Shown: positions 15,690-25,095, counted from the first letter of the stretch. The stretch: DNA of 46,682 nt from Candidatus Nitrosopumilus sp. (GCA_029263475.1 JAJCXK010000025.1:1-46682), one strand, 5' to 3'. Made by a program: numbers and translations. Notes: generated from the sequence alone by a model not told the origin.

Positions 15690-16331
15690 TCAATATTTTT
15701 CATGAGTTGCCAAAGTACCTATGACGGTATTAAACGCAGAAATTTCTGCCACAAACTTGTCATCTGAGGAAGTGATAATCACAACATCTCCATTTTTGGG
15801 ATCTAATGATTCTATCAAATTATCCCTTATTTCCAATTCGTCTACAAAGCATCTCATCTGATCTCCCGAAAAAACAAATTCACCATCTCTGAAAATCAAA
15901 GTTAGAGAATCACTAGCACCATAAAGTATTGCAAAATCCCTTTGTATCATTCCATTGCCGATGCCATCAGCATGTTCACCTTTCAATAACATGGCACAGT
16001 TATGCTTCCCGTTTGTCAGGCAACATTTTCTTAGAAAAGTTTGTGATGGTATTGCCTTGCAGAATTTTTCTGCAAACTTTTTTCCTTTGCTTGTAAGAAA
16101 CGTTCCTGCCTTAATGGAATCAACTAATCCCTGTTCTTTCAAATGTGAAATTAATGTCCTGACAGCTCCTTCCCCTATTTTGAGTTCTTGACAAAAGCTT
16201 GCACGGCTGACATATTTTTGATTAGAAAGGTATATGATTGATTTTAGAACGTGAGGCATGCTGAAAGTCAAAGCCTTGCTGGTTCCCTTTCTTGTTACAA
16301 TTCTTTGCAATGTCTTTACTTGCTGTTGCAT
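15690..16331 (-). CDS. DUF4443 winged-helix regulator, 213 aa
   Basis: An N-terminal winged helix (residues 25-80: RASFCQELKIGEGAVRTLISHLKEQGLV) is followed by the DUF4443 effector domain with conserved Cys/His residues (KCCLTNGKHNCAML) that could bind a metal. It is divergent from cbtBA, with a 17-bp palindrome and back-to-back TATA boxes between. A metal-responsive repressor of cbtBA and of itself is the simplest reading, inferred from position and residues. ATG 16331 lies at the expected leaderless start. Confidence 0.8.
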   Translation of the reverse strand: MQQQVKTLQRIVTRKGTSKALTFSMPHVLKSIIYLSNQKYVSRASFCQELKIGEGAVRTLISHLKEQGLVDSIKAGTFLTSKGKKFAEKFCKAIPSQTFLRKCCLTNGKHNCAMLLKGEHADGIGNGMIQRDFAILYGASDSLTLIFRDGEFVFSGDQMRCFVDELEIRDNLIESLDPKNGDVVIITSSDDKFVAEISAFNTVIGTLATHEKY

Positions 16332-16361
16332 GATTTTTATTTCATGCCTAGTATTTATAAA

Positions 16362-16378
16362 TTGGATGATTCATCCAA
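16362..16378 (+). promoter_or_regulatory. Perfect palindromic operator between DUF4443 gene and cbtB
   Basis: TTGGATGATTCATCCAA has 8-bp perfect arms around one base. It lies between TATA-like TTTATAAATA (minus, about 16351-16360) and TTTAAATA (plus, 16382-16389), so one bound dimer would cover the BRE of both promoters. Confidence 0.7.
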
Positions 16379-16409
16379 CGATTTAAATAAATTGACTAAA
16401 TCTAGTTCC

Positions 16410-16628
16410 ATGTTGTCACAATCAAAAGAGATTACAGTTTCAAAATCCACAGTTCCAATCATTGCGATTGCACTTTTGGCAGCAGTCTTTGCATTTGGAC
16501 TATTTTTCGTAGGTTATGATCAAGGACACATCTTCAGTGTCGTATTGGGAGAACAGGCATTTACTGATCTTTACATTCATGAACTAACCCACGACATGCG
16601 ACATGCAGCAGGATTTCCTTGTCATTAA
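16410..16628 (+). CDS. cbtB: CbtB, cobalt transporter subunit-like
   Basis: The 72-residue product from ATG 16410 has one transmembrane helix (VPIIAIALLAAVFAFGLFFVGYDQG) and ends with the family's His-rich tail YIHELTHDMRHAAGFPCH, the likely metal-binding end. The longer frame from 16251 covers the promoter and the divergent gene and is rejected. TTTAAATA 21-28 nt upstream fits leaderless transcription. It pairs with cbtA 10 bp downstream, probably feeding cobalt for cobalamin, which ammonia-oxidising archaea make. Confidence 0.92.
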   Translation: MLSQSKEITVSKSTVPIIAIALLAAVFAFGLFFVGYDQGHIFSVVLGEQAFTDLYIHELTHDMRHAAGFPCH

Positions 16629-16638
16629 GTGATGTGAG

Positions 16639-17373
16639 ATGAAAACAGTAATTTTCTTGGTAATCGTTTTGGTTTCAGGGGCTTTGGCAGGAACCATTCA
16701 TGGTGTGGCAAATCTTGCAATAGTAGAACCGTATCTAGATACAGCAATAGGAATCGAAAATCAAAATCTGTTTGCATCAGGTGAGGAAAAAGATACGCCC
16801 CAATTTTGGGTAGAGTATGATGCGTATCGGGACTGGCAGAAAGGCGGACAAGTTTTAGCTGGTACAATTTTGGGCACTTCAATTGGAGCATTATTCGGAA
16901 TCGTCTATGCATTATCAAGACATGCGTTACCCCAAGGAAATGATCTAAAGAAAGCAATCACCCTTGCAGGAGTGATGTGGTTGACATTATTTTTTATTCC
17001 ATTCTTAAAATATCCTGCAAATCCTCCTACTGTAGGTGACGCAGAAACTGTAGTGTTACGATCAGTTTTGTATCTGGCATTTATCGCAATTTCAGGATTT
17101 GGCGCCGTAGCATTTTATCAAATATCAAAAAAGATAAAATCAAAATCAAAAATTACAGGAGTTTTAGGTTATGGTGTCTTCATAGCAATAGTGTTTGTGT
17201 TAATGCCTCCAAATCCTGATGAGATATCTGCCCCAATGGAGTTGGTAAATGGATTTAGAGTCATGTCTGTAGTTGCAGTCGGTGTATTTTGGGTATCTAT
17301 GGCTATCATTTTGGGTGGATTATGGCACAGATACAGGCCTGATTCTCAAGTTTCTGTGGATAAAAAATGGTGA
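16639..17373 (+). CDS. cbtA: CbtA, cobalt transporter subunit-like
   Basis: Length 244 aa with about six hydrophobic helices and CbtA features: an N-terminal helix with GTIHGVANLAIVEPYLD, then Glu-rich loop, then GxxxGxxFG-type second helix and the loop HALPQGND. It follows cbtB closely. The pair forms the predicted cobalt uptake channel of the CbtAB type. A GTG overlapping its stop (17370) could start a 26-residue peptide, weakly supported. Confidence 0.92.
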   Translation: MKTVIFLVIVLVSGALAGTIHGVANLAIVEPYLDTAIGIENQNLFASGEEKDTPQFWVEYDAYRDWQKGGQVLAGTILGTSIGALFGIVYALSRHALPQGNDLKKAITLAGVMWLTLFFIPFLKYPANPPTVGDAETVVLRSVLYLAFIAISGFGAVAFYQISKKIKSKSKITGVLGYGVFIAIVFVLMPPNPDEISAPMELVNGFRVMSVVAVGVFWVSMAIILGGLWHRYRPDSQVSVDKKW

Positions 17374-17687
17374 ATACCAGCAGAATCAACTATCTGCTCA
17401 CAGTGATACGAGAAGAACATCTAAAAATTATTCTAACGGAACAACTCTAGAAAAGCTTGAAAAAATACTGGTGGTACAATTTCATTTCAGATATATTTCA
17501 CGACTTGATGTTCTCAAAGAATTAAGGATGTTCATACAAGAAGAAGAAATTATTCTATCCAAACATTAGTCATAGATTGAGAATCAAATCCTTCTGATGT
17601 GTTTGATTCGTGTGCAAAATAGCATGTATATTCAATTAGGGAAATTCAATACACTAATAATTTATGACTGTCTAATGAATCAAGATA
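17374..17687. other. Gap with uncertain small ORF
   Basis: A GTG at 17370 overlapping the cbtA stop opens 26 codons (MNTSRINYLLTVIREEHLK...); a different frame then continues with EKLEKILVVQFHFRYISRLDVLKELRMF to 17569. Both pieces look protein-like, so this may be one frameshifted gene. Otherwise the gap holds only AT-rich promoter sequence for the next gene. Confidence 0.3.
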
Positions 17688-18170
17688 ATGATAATGTTAA
17701 AAAAAAATAAAACATTTGATGAAAAAGGAGAAAGACTTGAATCCATAAAAAAAGCTCATAGTCAAAAAAGCTCAAAATTTACAACAAGAATGGAAGACTA
17801 TCTTGAGGTAATCTCTGAATTAGTTGAGCTAAAAGGATATGCTACGCCTTCAGATATTTCAAATTTTATGGACGTGAGTCCGCCCAGTGTTACCAAAATG
17901 CTAAGAAGATTAGATGAAGAAGGGTATATCGAATACACAAAATATTATGGCTTAAAATTAAATCCTAAAGGAAAAAGCATTGCTAGTGAAATTCGCCAAA
18001 AACACAGCGATCTTTTAGAATTTTTTGAGATTATTGGAGTAGATAGCTCAATTGCAAACAAAGATGTGGAAGGAATGGAACATCATCTAAACCCAAAAAC
18101 ACTGAAACAACTAAGAAAATTCATCACTCTGTTAAAATCAAGACCAGATTTGCTTGCTCTTTTTAACTAA
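17688..18170 (+). CDS. DtxR/MntR-family metal-dependent regulator, 160 aa
   Basis: The helix-turn-helix (TPSDISNFMDVSPPSVTKMLRRLDEEGYIEY) and dimerisation helices are those of MntR/IdeR proteins. Likely metal ligands are visible: the Glu/Asp in MEDYLE, the His in RQKH, and the E-x-x-E-H cluster in DVEGMEHHL. The protein lacks an SH3-like C-terminal domain, hence the short MntR-like form. It binds DNA when loaded with Mn2+ or Fe2+. The MCO-ZIP operon 160 bp downstream carries a palindrome of the right kind, so it is the probable target. Confidence 0.9.
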   Translation: MIMLKKNKTFDEKGERLESIKKAHSQKSSKFTTRMEDYLEVISELVELKGYATPSDISNFMDVSPPSVTKMLRRLDEEGYIEYTKYYGLKLNPKGKSIASEIRQKHSDLLEFFEIIGVDSSIANKDVEGMEHHLNPKTLKQLRKFITLLKSRPDLLALFN

Positions 18171-18266
18171 ACAAACTTTTGAACAAATATTAGAAGATTG
18201 AATTCCTGCTTGTTTTTGCAAGACTGTCCCCTAATTTGGTTGACTTGTTCTTCTAAACTTGCAGTA

Positions 18267-18310
18267 TGCTAACAAATTTGCATGATGCTAAAAAAGTTAG
18301 CCTAGGCTAA
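18267..18310 (+). promoter_or_regulatory. DtxR-type operator of MCO-ZIP operon
   Basis: TTAGCCTAGGCTAA (18297-18310) is a perfect 14-bp palindrome resembling DtxR-family boxes and directly abuts the TATA-like TTTATATT (18311-18318). Two extra TGCTAA half-sites lie at 18267-18272 and 18285-18290, so more than one dimer may bind. Confidence 0.7.
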
Positions 18311-18339
18311 ATTTATATTACAATTGAACAGTGTGTCAA

Positions 18340-19434
18340 ATGTCTATAATGGCAAAACCTCATTCTAAAATTATGATTACGTCTCTATTTGTAATATTTG
18401 CAATGTCTGCACTTTACTTTACATTTTCAGGAGATATTAGTGCCCAGCTAGAAGATAATGTCTTTGTTACGCATTCTGGTAGTGTAATAAAGACATCAGG
18501 TGAAATAATTGATCCTGTATATACCACGACGACTGTTCCTGAATACACCGAAGCTACTGTGGAGTTTGATCCAATGGAGTATTTGAGAGAATTTAACTAC
18601 GGAGAAGTTTCTACATTGCCTGACGGCACTACCCTACGAGAATTTACAATTATTGCCGAAGATGATAAAGTTATGGAAGTCTCCCCTGGAATCTTCTTTA
18701 ATGTGTGGACTTTCAATGGAACGGTTCCAGGTCCAACAATAAGGGCTACTGAAGGGGACATTGTCCGCATAAACTTCATCAACAACGGTTCAAAAGAGCA
18801 CACGATGCACTTTCACGGAATCCATCCAGCAGAGATGGACGGAGTATTTGAGATAGTGGGTTCCGGTGGAGGACAATTTACTTATGAATTTGAAGCAGGA
18901 CCAGTAGGAGTTCACCCATACCACTGTCACGTAATGCCCCTTGAAGAACACATTGTACGTGGTCTGTATGGCGTCTTCATCGTTGATCCAAAAGAGAGCA
19001 GACCTGCAGCAGATGAAATGGTCATGGTTCTAAATGGTTTGGATACGGACTTTGATGGAGAAAATAATTTCTATGCTGCAAACACGATTCCATTTTACTA
19101 TCAACATCATCCAATTGAAATTAATGCCAATGAATTAGTCCGCATTTATGTCGTGAACATGGTTGAGTTTGATCCGATAAACAACCTTCACCTGCATGGT
19201 AATCTGTACAAATATTATCCGACCGGAACTGATCTGGTGCCATCATTTTACACTGATATGATTACTCTATCCCAAACCGAACGTGGCATTATGGAGTTTG
19301 AGTATGAATTTCCTGGCAAGTATCTTTTCCATGCTCATAAGGTAGAATTTTCAGAAAAAGGCTGGGTTGGAATATTTCTAGTTAAAGATAACCTGGATCA
19401 AAAATTACAAACAGGAATAGAATATGGAAGTTAG
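18340..19434 (+). CDS. Two-domain multicopper oxidase
   Basis: Signal/anchor helix near residues 14-35, then two cupredoxin domains. Numbered from the in-frame GTG 18331, copper ligands are HTMHFHG (H157, H160, H162), HPYHCHVMPLEEH (H195, H198, C199, H200, H207), HLHGN (H287, H289) and FHAHKVEFSEKGW (H334, H336). The type 1 Cys is in domain 1 only, which I place with type C two-domain enzymes; these form trimers and resemble nitrite reductases. In ammonia oxidisers they are proposed for N-oxide or metal oxidation. The start is ATG 18340 or 18349, both near the expected leaderless site. Overlaps the ZIP gene by 11 bp and is likely repressed by the DtxR-type regulator. Confidence 0.9.
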   Translation: MSIMAKPHSKIMITSLFVIFAMSALYFTFSGDISAQLEDNVFVTHSGSVIKTSGEIIDPVYTTTTVPEYTEATVEFDPMEYLREFNYGEVSTLPDGTTLREFTIIAEDDKVMEVSPGIFFNVWTFNGTVPGPTIRATEGDIVRINFINNGSKEHTMHFHGIHPAEMDGVFEIVGSGGGQFTYEFEAGPVGVHPYHCHVMPLEEHIVRGLYGVFIVDPKESRPAADEMVMVLNGLDTDFDGENNFYAANTIPFYYQHHPIEINANELVRIYVVNMVEFDPINNLHLHGNLYKYYPTGTDLVPSFYTDMITLSQTERGIMEFEYEFPGKYLFHAHKVEFSEKGWVGIFLVKDNLDQKLQTGIEYGS

Positions 19435-20617
19435 CAGCAAACCAGCAAAAGGTAAGATGATTGCAAGCGGAATAATTCCATTTGCATTTCTCGTACTTTT
19501 GATAGCATACATTTTTGGTCCAGGTTCGGATGTTTTGGATTTAGGTGTACCATTACCTGAAATAACAATGGAAAAAGTTGATTTTGTAGATTCTGAAATA
19601 CTTGTAACTGTTAGAAACACTGGACCAATCCCCGTAGAGATTGCAATGGCAGACATTAATGATAGAATTCAGCCTGCAGCAGTTGAACCTGATAGATTCT
19701 TAGAACGATACGAAACTGCCCTGGTAAGAATACCTTTTGCATGGAATGAGGCAGAACCATACAGAATTGGATTAACAATTGAGGACGGAACTAGATTTGA
19801 AAAAGAGATAGAGGCTGCCGCTCCCGCATTAGCACCTAGCCTTGAGCTTGCAGGATTTTTTGCATTAATTGGAACTTATGTTGGAATCATACCTGTAATG
19901 ATTGGGTTACTTTGGCTTCCATTTATCAAAAGAATTAGTAAAAACAAATATCATTTCTTTTTGGCACTTACTGCAGGACTGCTATTATTCTTGGCCATTG
20001 ATTCTATTGAAGAAGCACTAGATGTCTCTGAAGAAAATCTTGCAGGCAGTTTCAATGGTGCATTATTAGTAGCTACAGTTGTAGTCATGTCATTTCTTGG
20101 CTTGTACTATGCTGGTGATAAATTAGTAAAAAGAGCAGAAACATCCAGAATTACAAAGCCTGTTGCAATCGCATTGATGATTTCCATTGGAATTGGACTG
20201 CACAATTTTGGTGAAGGCCTTGCAATTGGTGCTGCAGTGGGTTTAGGTTCCATTGCATTTAGTACGTTTTTGATAGTTGGTTTTGCTATACACAATACAA
20301 CTGAAGGAATTGCCATTGCATCACCCCTGTCCAGAGGAAAAGGATTGGTGGGAAAAGCACTGATAGGAAAACTTGTAGCGCTGGGATTGATTGCCGGTGC
20401 TCCTGCCATTTTTGGCGCATGGATAGGCGGATTTGTTTACTCACCGTTTACTTCGGTGATTTTTCTTGCAATTGGCGCAGGTGCAATATTTCAAGTAATA
20501 ATCACCATATTGAGATGGATACGCCAAGAAGGTGACAAAAATCTTTCAAGTGCTGCAGTAGCTTCAGGATTTGCTATAGGAATGCTGATCATGTATTTGA
20601 CAAGTATCTTGGTTTAA
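19424..20617 (+). CDS. ZIP-family metal transporter with extracytoplasmic N-terminal domain
   Basis: The ZIP metal-site helices are clear: LHNFGEGLAIGAAVG (H260, E264) and IHNTTEGIAIA (H290, E294). Residues 12-32 are a signal/anchor helix, and 45-130 form a beta-rich external domain (ILVTVRNTGPIPVEI...), then eight hydrophobic helices. Translationally coupled to the multicopper oxidase, an arrangement that suggests oxidation of a metal outside followed by import, analogous in logic to ferroxidase-permease pairs; that link is inference. The transported ion is probably Fe, Mn or Zn. Confidence 0.9.
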   Translation: MEVSSKPAKGKMIASGIIPFAFLVLLIAYIFGPGSDVLDLGVPLPEITMEKVDFVDSEILVTVRNTGPIPVEIAMADINDRIQPAAVEPDRFLERYETALVRIPFAWNEAEPYRIGLTIEDGTRFEKEIEAAAPALAPSLELAGFFALIGTYVGIIPVMIGLLWLPFIKRISKNKYHFFLALTAGLLLFLAIDSIEEALDVSEENLAGSFNGALLVATVVVMSFLGLYYAGDKLVKRAETSRITKPVAIALMISIGIGLHNFGEGLAIGAAVGLGSIAFSTFLIVGFAIHNTTEGIAIASPLSRGKGLVGKALIGKLVALGLIAGAPAIFGAWIGGFVYSPFTSVIFLAIGAGAIFQVIITILRWIRQEGDKNLSSAAVASGFAIGMLIMYLTSILV

Positions 20618-20708
20618 GAAAAACTTGTTTTTTGTAATTATTGATATAACTTTCAAAAAAGAATTATGAACTGATTTTAAAAAATAGTTTTCTAAATCAC
20701 ACAACATT

Positions 20709-20822
20709 ATGTCAAAGTTTGATTGGTTGATATCACGAAAACTGAAAAATCCCATCGAAGATAAGTATAGTATTGTTGTGGCGCATCACTGCGGAGATTT
20801 TTGGATAAAATGTTCGTCCTAG
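20709..20822 (+). CDS. Small protein, 37 aa, unknown
   Basis: ATG 20709. Product MSKFDWLISRKLKNPI...YSIVVAHHCGDFWIKCSS has two Cys and two adjacent His that could bind a metal. Compact, protein-like composition; no neighbours in an operon. It lies 90 bp after the ZIP gene in the same direction. No family recognised. Confidence 0.4.
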   Translation: MSKFDWLISRKLKNPIEDKYSIVVAHHCGDFWIKCSS

Positions 20823-20934
20823 AATACATGAGGGAGTTGTACTCAATTACGGTATTGAGCTAAAAATTAGATGACGCATTATGATATTCTTTTAAGGGGA
20901 ATTGTCTGATTGGTTTAAGTCTCCAACATTATTT

Positions 20935-21157
20935 AGTTCAAATCCTAATGTGTCTGTGACTTGCAAGTAATGGACCAGTTAGTTTTTTGTCCAAACATGG
21001 CATTTTCTTGATTAGAAATCATAATTTTTTCTACGTTTTGTAAATGTGTTACATCTTGAAAAAGTTTTCTAAAATAAATTATTTGGTTCAAATTTGAACG
21101 GGAGCACAACCTGCACGGGGTTATAGTTAGGGCGTTGTAAAAAAGACCCACGTGTAA
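20935..21157 (+). repeat. Dispersed repeat R2 (downstream flank of STAND gene)
   Basis: Closest to R1: both share TGTCTGTGACTTGCAAGTAA, TTTTGTAAAT, CTTGAAAAAGTTTTCTAAAA and the GAGCACAA...CACGTGTAA end. Its minus-strand frame is broken by a 1-nt deletion relative to R1/R3 (ACACATTTAC for ACTACATTTAC). Same orientation as R3, 4.2 kb away, with the STAND gene between. An AACAAATATTTGTT palindrome lies at 21219-21232 just after it. Confidence 0.8.
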
Positions 21158-21354
21158 CAAATGAAACGTAATAACAAATGAATTCTCAAATGAGGTTTAA
21201 AAGAAATTTTTTAATATTAACAAATATTTGTTGTTAAATAATTACAAACAAATCACTTCAGGGTTAATTATCTGCTAGGTTTAACACTGACAATAGATTC
21301 TATCCCATTATCCGAACACAAGCACATAGTTGATTTTTAGAGAATTATTTATGC

Positions 21355-24300
21355 CTAAAATTCTCTTTCTTCCTTGGCCTTACCACGTTCAATATCTTTC
21401 TCCAATATCGAAACATACCAATCAGCCCAACTAAGAATATTAAAATGACTTTCAAATTCTTTGAATTTGTTAAGAATTGCTTTTTTAGAGGAATAATGAG
21501 AAGAAGCAGATCCAGAAAAAACTTCAGTATCCAGATTTGCAATTAAATTACGTCTAACATCATCTCGATTTCCAAAGTGAATCAACATCTTCTTCACCAA
21601 GTTGTTTTCATCATTATTTAGAATTGGTGGGATGGAGTAAGCCATAAACCAAGCACGATTCTTGATATCTTTTTTAATCCATTTACTGATGTTCTCAAAT
21701 GGGACATCAAAAATAAAAAATGCCGTTCTCAACCAATGTCTCACATGATAAGTTTTTTTGTCCATTGGAATTACTATTAGTTTTGAAACCATCTTCCACA
21801 TTTCAACAGGATTACTAACGCTTATCTCATTAAGGAGTACTTGTGAATCAGAATTATAGTGTCCAAAAAAACTAGAGTCAAAATATTCTAAAATTTTACT
21901 TGCCAAATCAAATGCAATTGAAGGATTTTGTTTTATAATTTCCTTAGCAATACCAGTCCAATGATATTCGTCCATAGAATTGAATGTAACATTAGGATCT
22001 TTTTTGAGAATTCTGTCATCAGTTAGAATTGACAAAGTTCTATCTACAGGTAATTTTTTGTCTTGTCTATGAACAAAATAAGTATAATACAAATCTAGAA
22101 TTGTAAAAATTATTTTTTGATCTTTTTGTTTTAATAAAAATTCAACCCATTTTAAAAATACATTTTCACTCAAATCTAGAATTACCGAACCAAATTTGAA
22201 ATTTGCAAACAGAGTTGTCGGAAATTCCTTATTTTTAGCCAATTTTAATAGAAGTAATCCTACTTTATCAGAAAGGCCAGAGCGGAGAGTGATTTCAATG
22301 ACTAGTTTTTTTAATTTAGAATCTTTGGCTAAAAATATAATTTGATTTTCCCATTCAGGACGATTTCCATCAAAAAGTGCTCTGAAATAGCCTCCAAGAA
22401 AAGCGGTACTATGTCCGGCAGTCACTTTTTTCTGTGCATCTTTTATCATGCCTAAAAATTGGATTTTTGTATCAAATTTGCCCAATTCCCAACCGAACTG
22501 ATATCCGTTTTGAGCATCCTCAGTAACCAGCCACTTTAATTCATTGTTCAAATTATTTTTCTCCACAGAAAATTTCACTAATTTTTTAATTTCTTTTTCT
22601 CGGACTTTGTCAAAATCTACTCCACGTTTGAATTGATCAATTTTTGGATGCATTGCCACATACCTTTTCATCAATGAACCATAATCTTTTCCAACAATAT
22701 TGGATTCTAATTTCTGAAGTTTCTTTTTTGTTTGTTGTTTAAGATTTTTATTTTCAAATTCTAAAATATTTGTAATTGTTCCTAAAAGTTGTTCATCATA
22801 GCCAAAGTTTTTGTGAATATTAGTCAACATGTAGACAACCTTGTCAGTGAATTCAGGAATCAAAATTATGCTTCTCATCTTATTACAAATTGTTTGTACA
22901 GCTAAATCTTTTCCATCTTTTTTTAATACTTTCAAATTTTTCATCAATAATTTTAAAATATCATCATAAGCTTCAATAATTTCTTTTCTTGATTCTGGAA
23001 TCCAAAGTTCAATTTCTTTTAATCCTTGTTCTTCAGCACCTGCCATACGTGTAAAGTGTCTTGTTTCAAGAGCAGTATCACATGCTTTGATAGCTAAATT
23101 TCTTTTGATTTTACTTTTAGAATTTAATGAATCTATTAAAACACTTAATCTTTTCTTCGGAGGAGCTGCAGTGGGGGCAACTTTACCATGACCTAAGGAA
23201 AAAAGTGAAGTAAAAACTCCAGATGCATTATTCGACCAAGTTTCATTTTCGGCTTCTGCTAGCATAAGAAGCATATTTGCAGAACGTGTGAATAATGATT
23301 CATGTACAGCAGCTTTTTCAAGAGCATAGATGGATTCTCTTCGTCCTGTCTTAAATTTTAAAAGTTGTTTTCGACTTCTTTTACCAATGGTTATTTCAAG
23401 ACATTCCAAAGCCTCTTTTGGCATGGAGCTTGCTAAGGCTAAAAAAAATCTAGAACCCCCTGGATCTTCAATTAAATTTATTTTTTTAAATGGTCCAGAA
23501 GTACCAAGTAAAAATTTCACAATTTCAGTTGTTCTCTGAGATTCTGCGGCATACTTACACATGTCATAGAACCAGCCTCTTAATTCATAGGAAGCAGGGA
23601 TTTTTTTAAAAATATCATTCAAAGTAACATCATCAGAATATTTTTCCCACCATTCTTTCCACATGGCAATTTGAAGAATTGGAACTGAGATGTAAAGGGT
23701 AGATCCTCCTTGAATTAGATTTCGAGAAACAAACCAATCAACTATTTCTTTGAATTGAGACCAAGTCAGGTCGGAACAAACTTTTTTTGCCAATGCAAAA
23801 ATTGCTTTTGCCTCAACTTCAAAGTCTCCTCGATAACCAAATCTTTTGAATAATGATAGAAAACGGATAATCTTTCGTCGTTTTTTAGAAATATCTCCAT
23901 CGGGGGGATCATTTCCTGCAAATAATCTATTGTAGATATTATCCACACTTCTAGAAACATCTTCAGGGTATTGTTTCAAATTTACACCTAAAAGATGAGC
24001 AAATCTGGGATAACCTCCGGCAAATTTTGCCCATTTTTTAGCATCATCAGATGGAATTTGATATGTGGAAGATGTCAGAATTTGCTCTATTTCAGAATCA
24101 GATAATTTTGGTGTATCCGGATATAAAATATCTGAGCCATCTTTGGGTTCTGTAGTTTCATTAAATATTGTGATTAATTTGATTCGAGATCCTCTTGTTG
24201 ATAAAGAATTCCAAATATCATTTTCCAGTCTTTGATTACAATCATCAATTACCAAAATTATATGAATGTCATTAGATAGAATATGTGCAATAAGATCAGA

Positions 24301-25095
24301 TAAACGTTGATCATTAGCTTTTGTGTAAATCACTAAGGATGAAAAACGCTCATTTCTCGTAATTTCTAAAACAAATCTAGTTTTACCAATTCCAGATTCT
24401 GCAATTATTCGAATATGTTTTGCGGCATCTTTATTTTCAAGAATTTTTTGAATTTCTTTAATTTTTTTATCATACTCTTTTGTTTTCACTAACTCATTTG
24501 TCATATCCCTATCTAGAGACCAACTTTCATGATTTCGAAATGAAGGGTATTCTATTCTCTTTAATTCTAAAACTAAAGAGGGATAAGATTGCAATAAGGC
24601 AGCAATATCATTTGCACCTAAAACATCAACTTTCGGTTTTGCATATCCACATTTTTTTAAATATTTTTTTAGAAGAACTATAGCTTTTCGATAATCTCTA
24701 GGAGTGATAGGATGACGAAAGTCTACAACAACATATCTCCCCTCATCAAGACATGCTTTAATTTCAGGTTTTAAGTTGGATTTTAAAGGTTTACCGCCAA
24801 CAAATAATTCCCATCGGATGGGAGCATCATTCCAGGGTTTAAATGAAGAATCTGCTTTTAATTGGAATTCCGTTTTACCTGTAATCAATAAACCATCAGA
24901 TGGGGATTTATCAGTATCAACTGATGCATCGATTCCACCATCAGGTATATTTGTAGAAGTTGTGATGTGGATTTTAGTTTTAGGAATATTGTTTTTCGCA
25001 GCTTCAGCATGTAACAATTTCTTAAATAAAGTGGTAGAACGTACATCATCAAGAGATGTAACATGAATCTCTTCTGACTCAAAAATCGAAGTCAT
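21355..25095 (-). CDS. STAND-type NTPase with N-terminal nuclease-like domain (Avs-like defence protein)
   Basis: 1246 residues. The N-terminal 90 residues carry DGGID (52-56) and, 21 residues on, EFQLK (76-80), fitting a PD-(D/E)xK nuclease in the QxK form, as in Cap4-like or Mrr-like effectors. Then comes a P-loop ATPase: Walker A SGIGKT (234-239), Walker B LVIDD (281-285), and a following winged-helix region. The remaining 800 residues are helical, a likely sensor. Effector-NTPase-sensor order is that of antiviral STAND proteins such as Avs, which oligomerise on detecting a phage protein and then cut DNA. The call is by architecture; no subfamily identified. Lone gene, flanked by direct repeats R2 and R3. 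Confidence 0.8.
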   Translation of the reverse strand: MTSIFESEEIHVTSLDDVRSTTLFKKLLHAEAAKNNIPKTKIHITTSTNIPDGGIDASVDTDKSPSDGLLITGKTEFQLKADSSFKPWNDAPIRWELFVGGKPLKSNLKPEIKACLDEGRYVVVDFRHPITPRDYRKAIVLLKKYLKKCGYAKPKVDVLGANDIAALLQSYPSLVLELKRIEYPSFRNHESWSLDRDMTNELVKTKEYDKKIKEIQKILENKDAAKHIRIIAESGIGKTRFVLEITRNERFSSLVIYTKANDQRLSDLIAHILSNDIHIILVIDDCNQRLENDIWNSLSTRGSRIKLITIFNETTEPKDGSDILYPDTPKLSDSEIEQILTSSTYQIPSDDAKKWAKFAGGYPRFAHLLGVNLKQYPEDVSRSVDNIYNRLFAGNDPPDGDISKKRRKIIRFLSLFKRFGYRGDFEVEAKAIFALAKKVCSDLTWSQFKEIVDWFVSRNLIQGGSTLYISVPILQIAMWKEWWEKYSDDVTLNDIFKKIPASYELRGWFYDMCKYAAESQRTTEIVKFLLGTSGPFKKINLIEDPGGSRFFLALASSMPKEALECLEITIGKRSRKQLLKFKTGRRESIYALEKAAVHESLFTRSANMLLMLAEAENETWSNNASGVFTSLFSLGHGKVAPTAAPPKKRLSVLIDSLNSKSKIKRNLAIKACDTALETRHFTRMAGAEEQGLKEIELWIPESRKEIIEAYDDILKLLMKNLKVLKKDGKDLAVQTICNKMRSIILIPEFTDKVVYMLTNIHKNFGYDEQLLGTITNILEFENKNLKQQTKKKLQKLESNIVGKDYGSLMKRYVAMHPKIDQFKRGVDFDKVREKEIKKLVKFSVEKNNLNNELKWLVTEDAQNGYQFGWELGKFDTKIQFLGMIKDAQKKVTAGHSTAFLGGYFRALFDGNRPEWENQIIFLAKDSKLKKLVIEITLRSGLSDKVGLLLLKLAKNKEFPTTLFANFKFGSVILDLSENVFLKWVEFLLKQKDQKIIFTILDLYYTYFVHRQDKKLPVDRTLSILTDDRILKKDPNVTFNSMDEYHWTGIAKEIIKQNPSIAFDLASKILEYFDSSFFGHYNSDSQVLLNEISVSNPVEMWKMVSKLIVIPMDKKTYHVRHWLRTAFFIFDVPFENISKWIKKDIKNRAWFMAYSIPPILNNDENNLVKKMLIHFGNRDDVRRNLIANLDTEVFSGSASSHYSSKKAILNKFKEFESHFNILSWADWYVSILEKDIERGKAKEEREF

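Noticed and set aside
17273..17569. 98-codon frame beginning inside cbtA
   Set aside because: Its first third is out of frame within cbtA; only the end looks protein-like, noted under the 17374-17687 gap.
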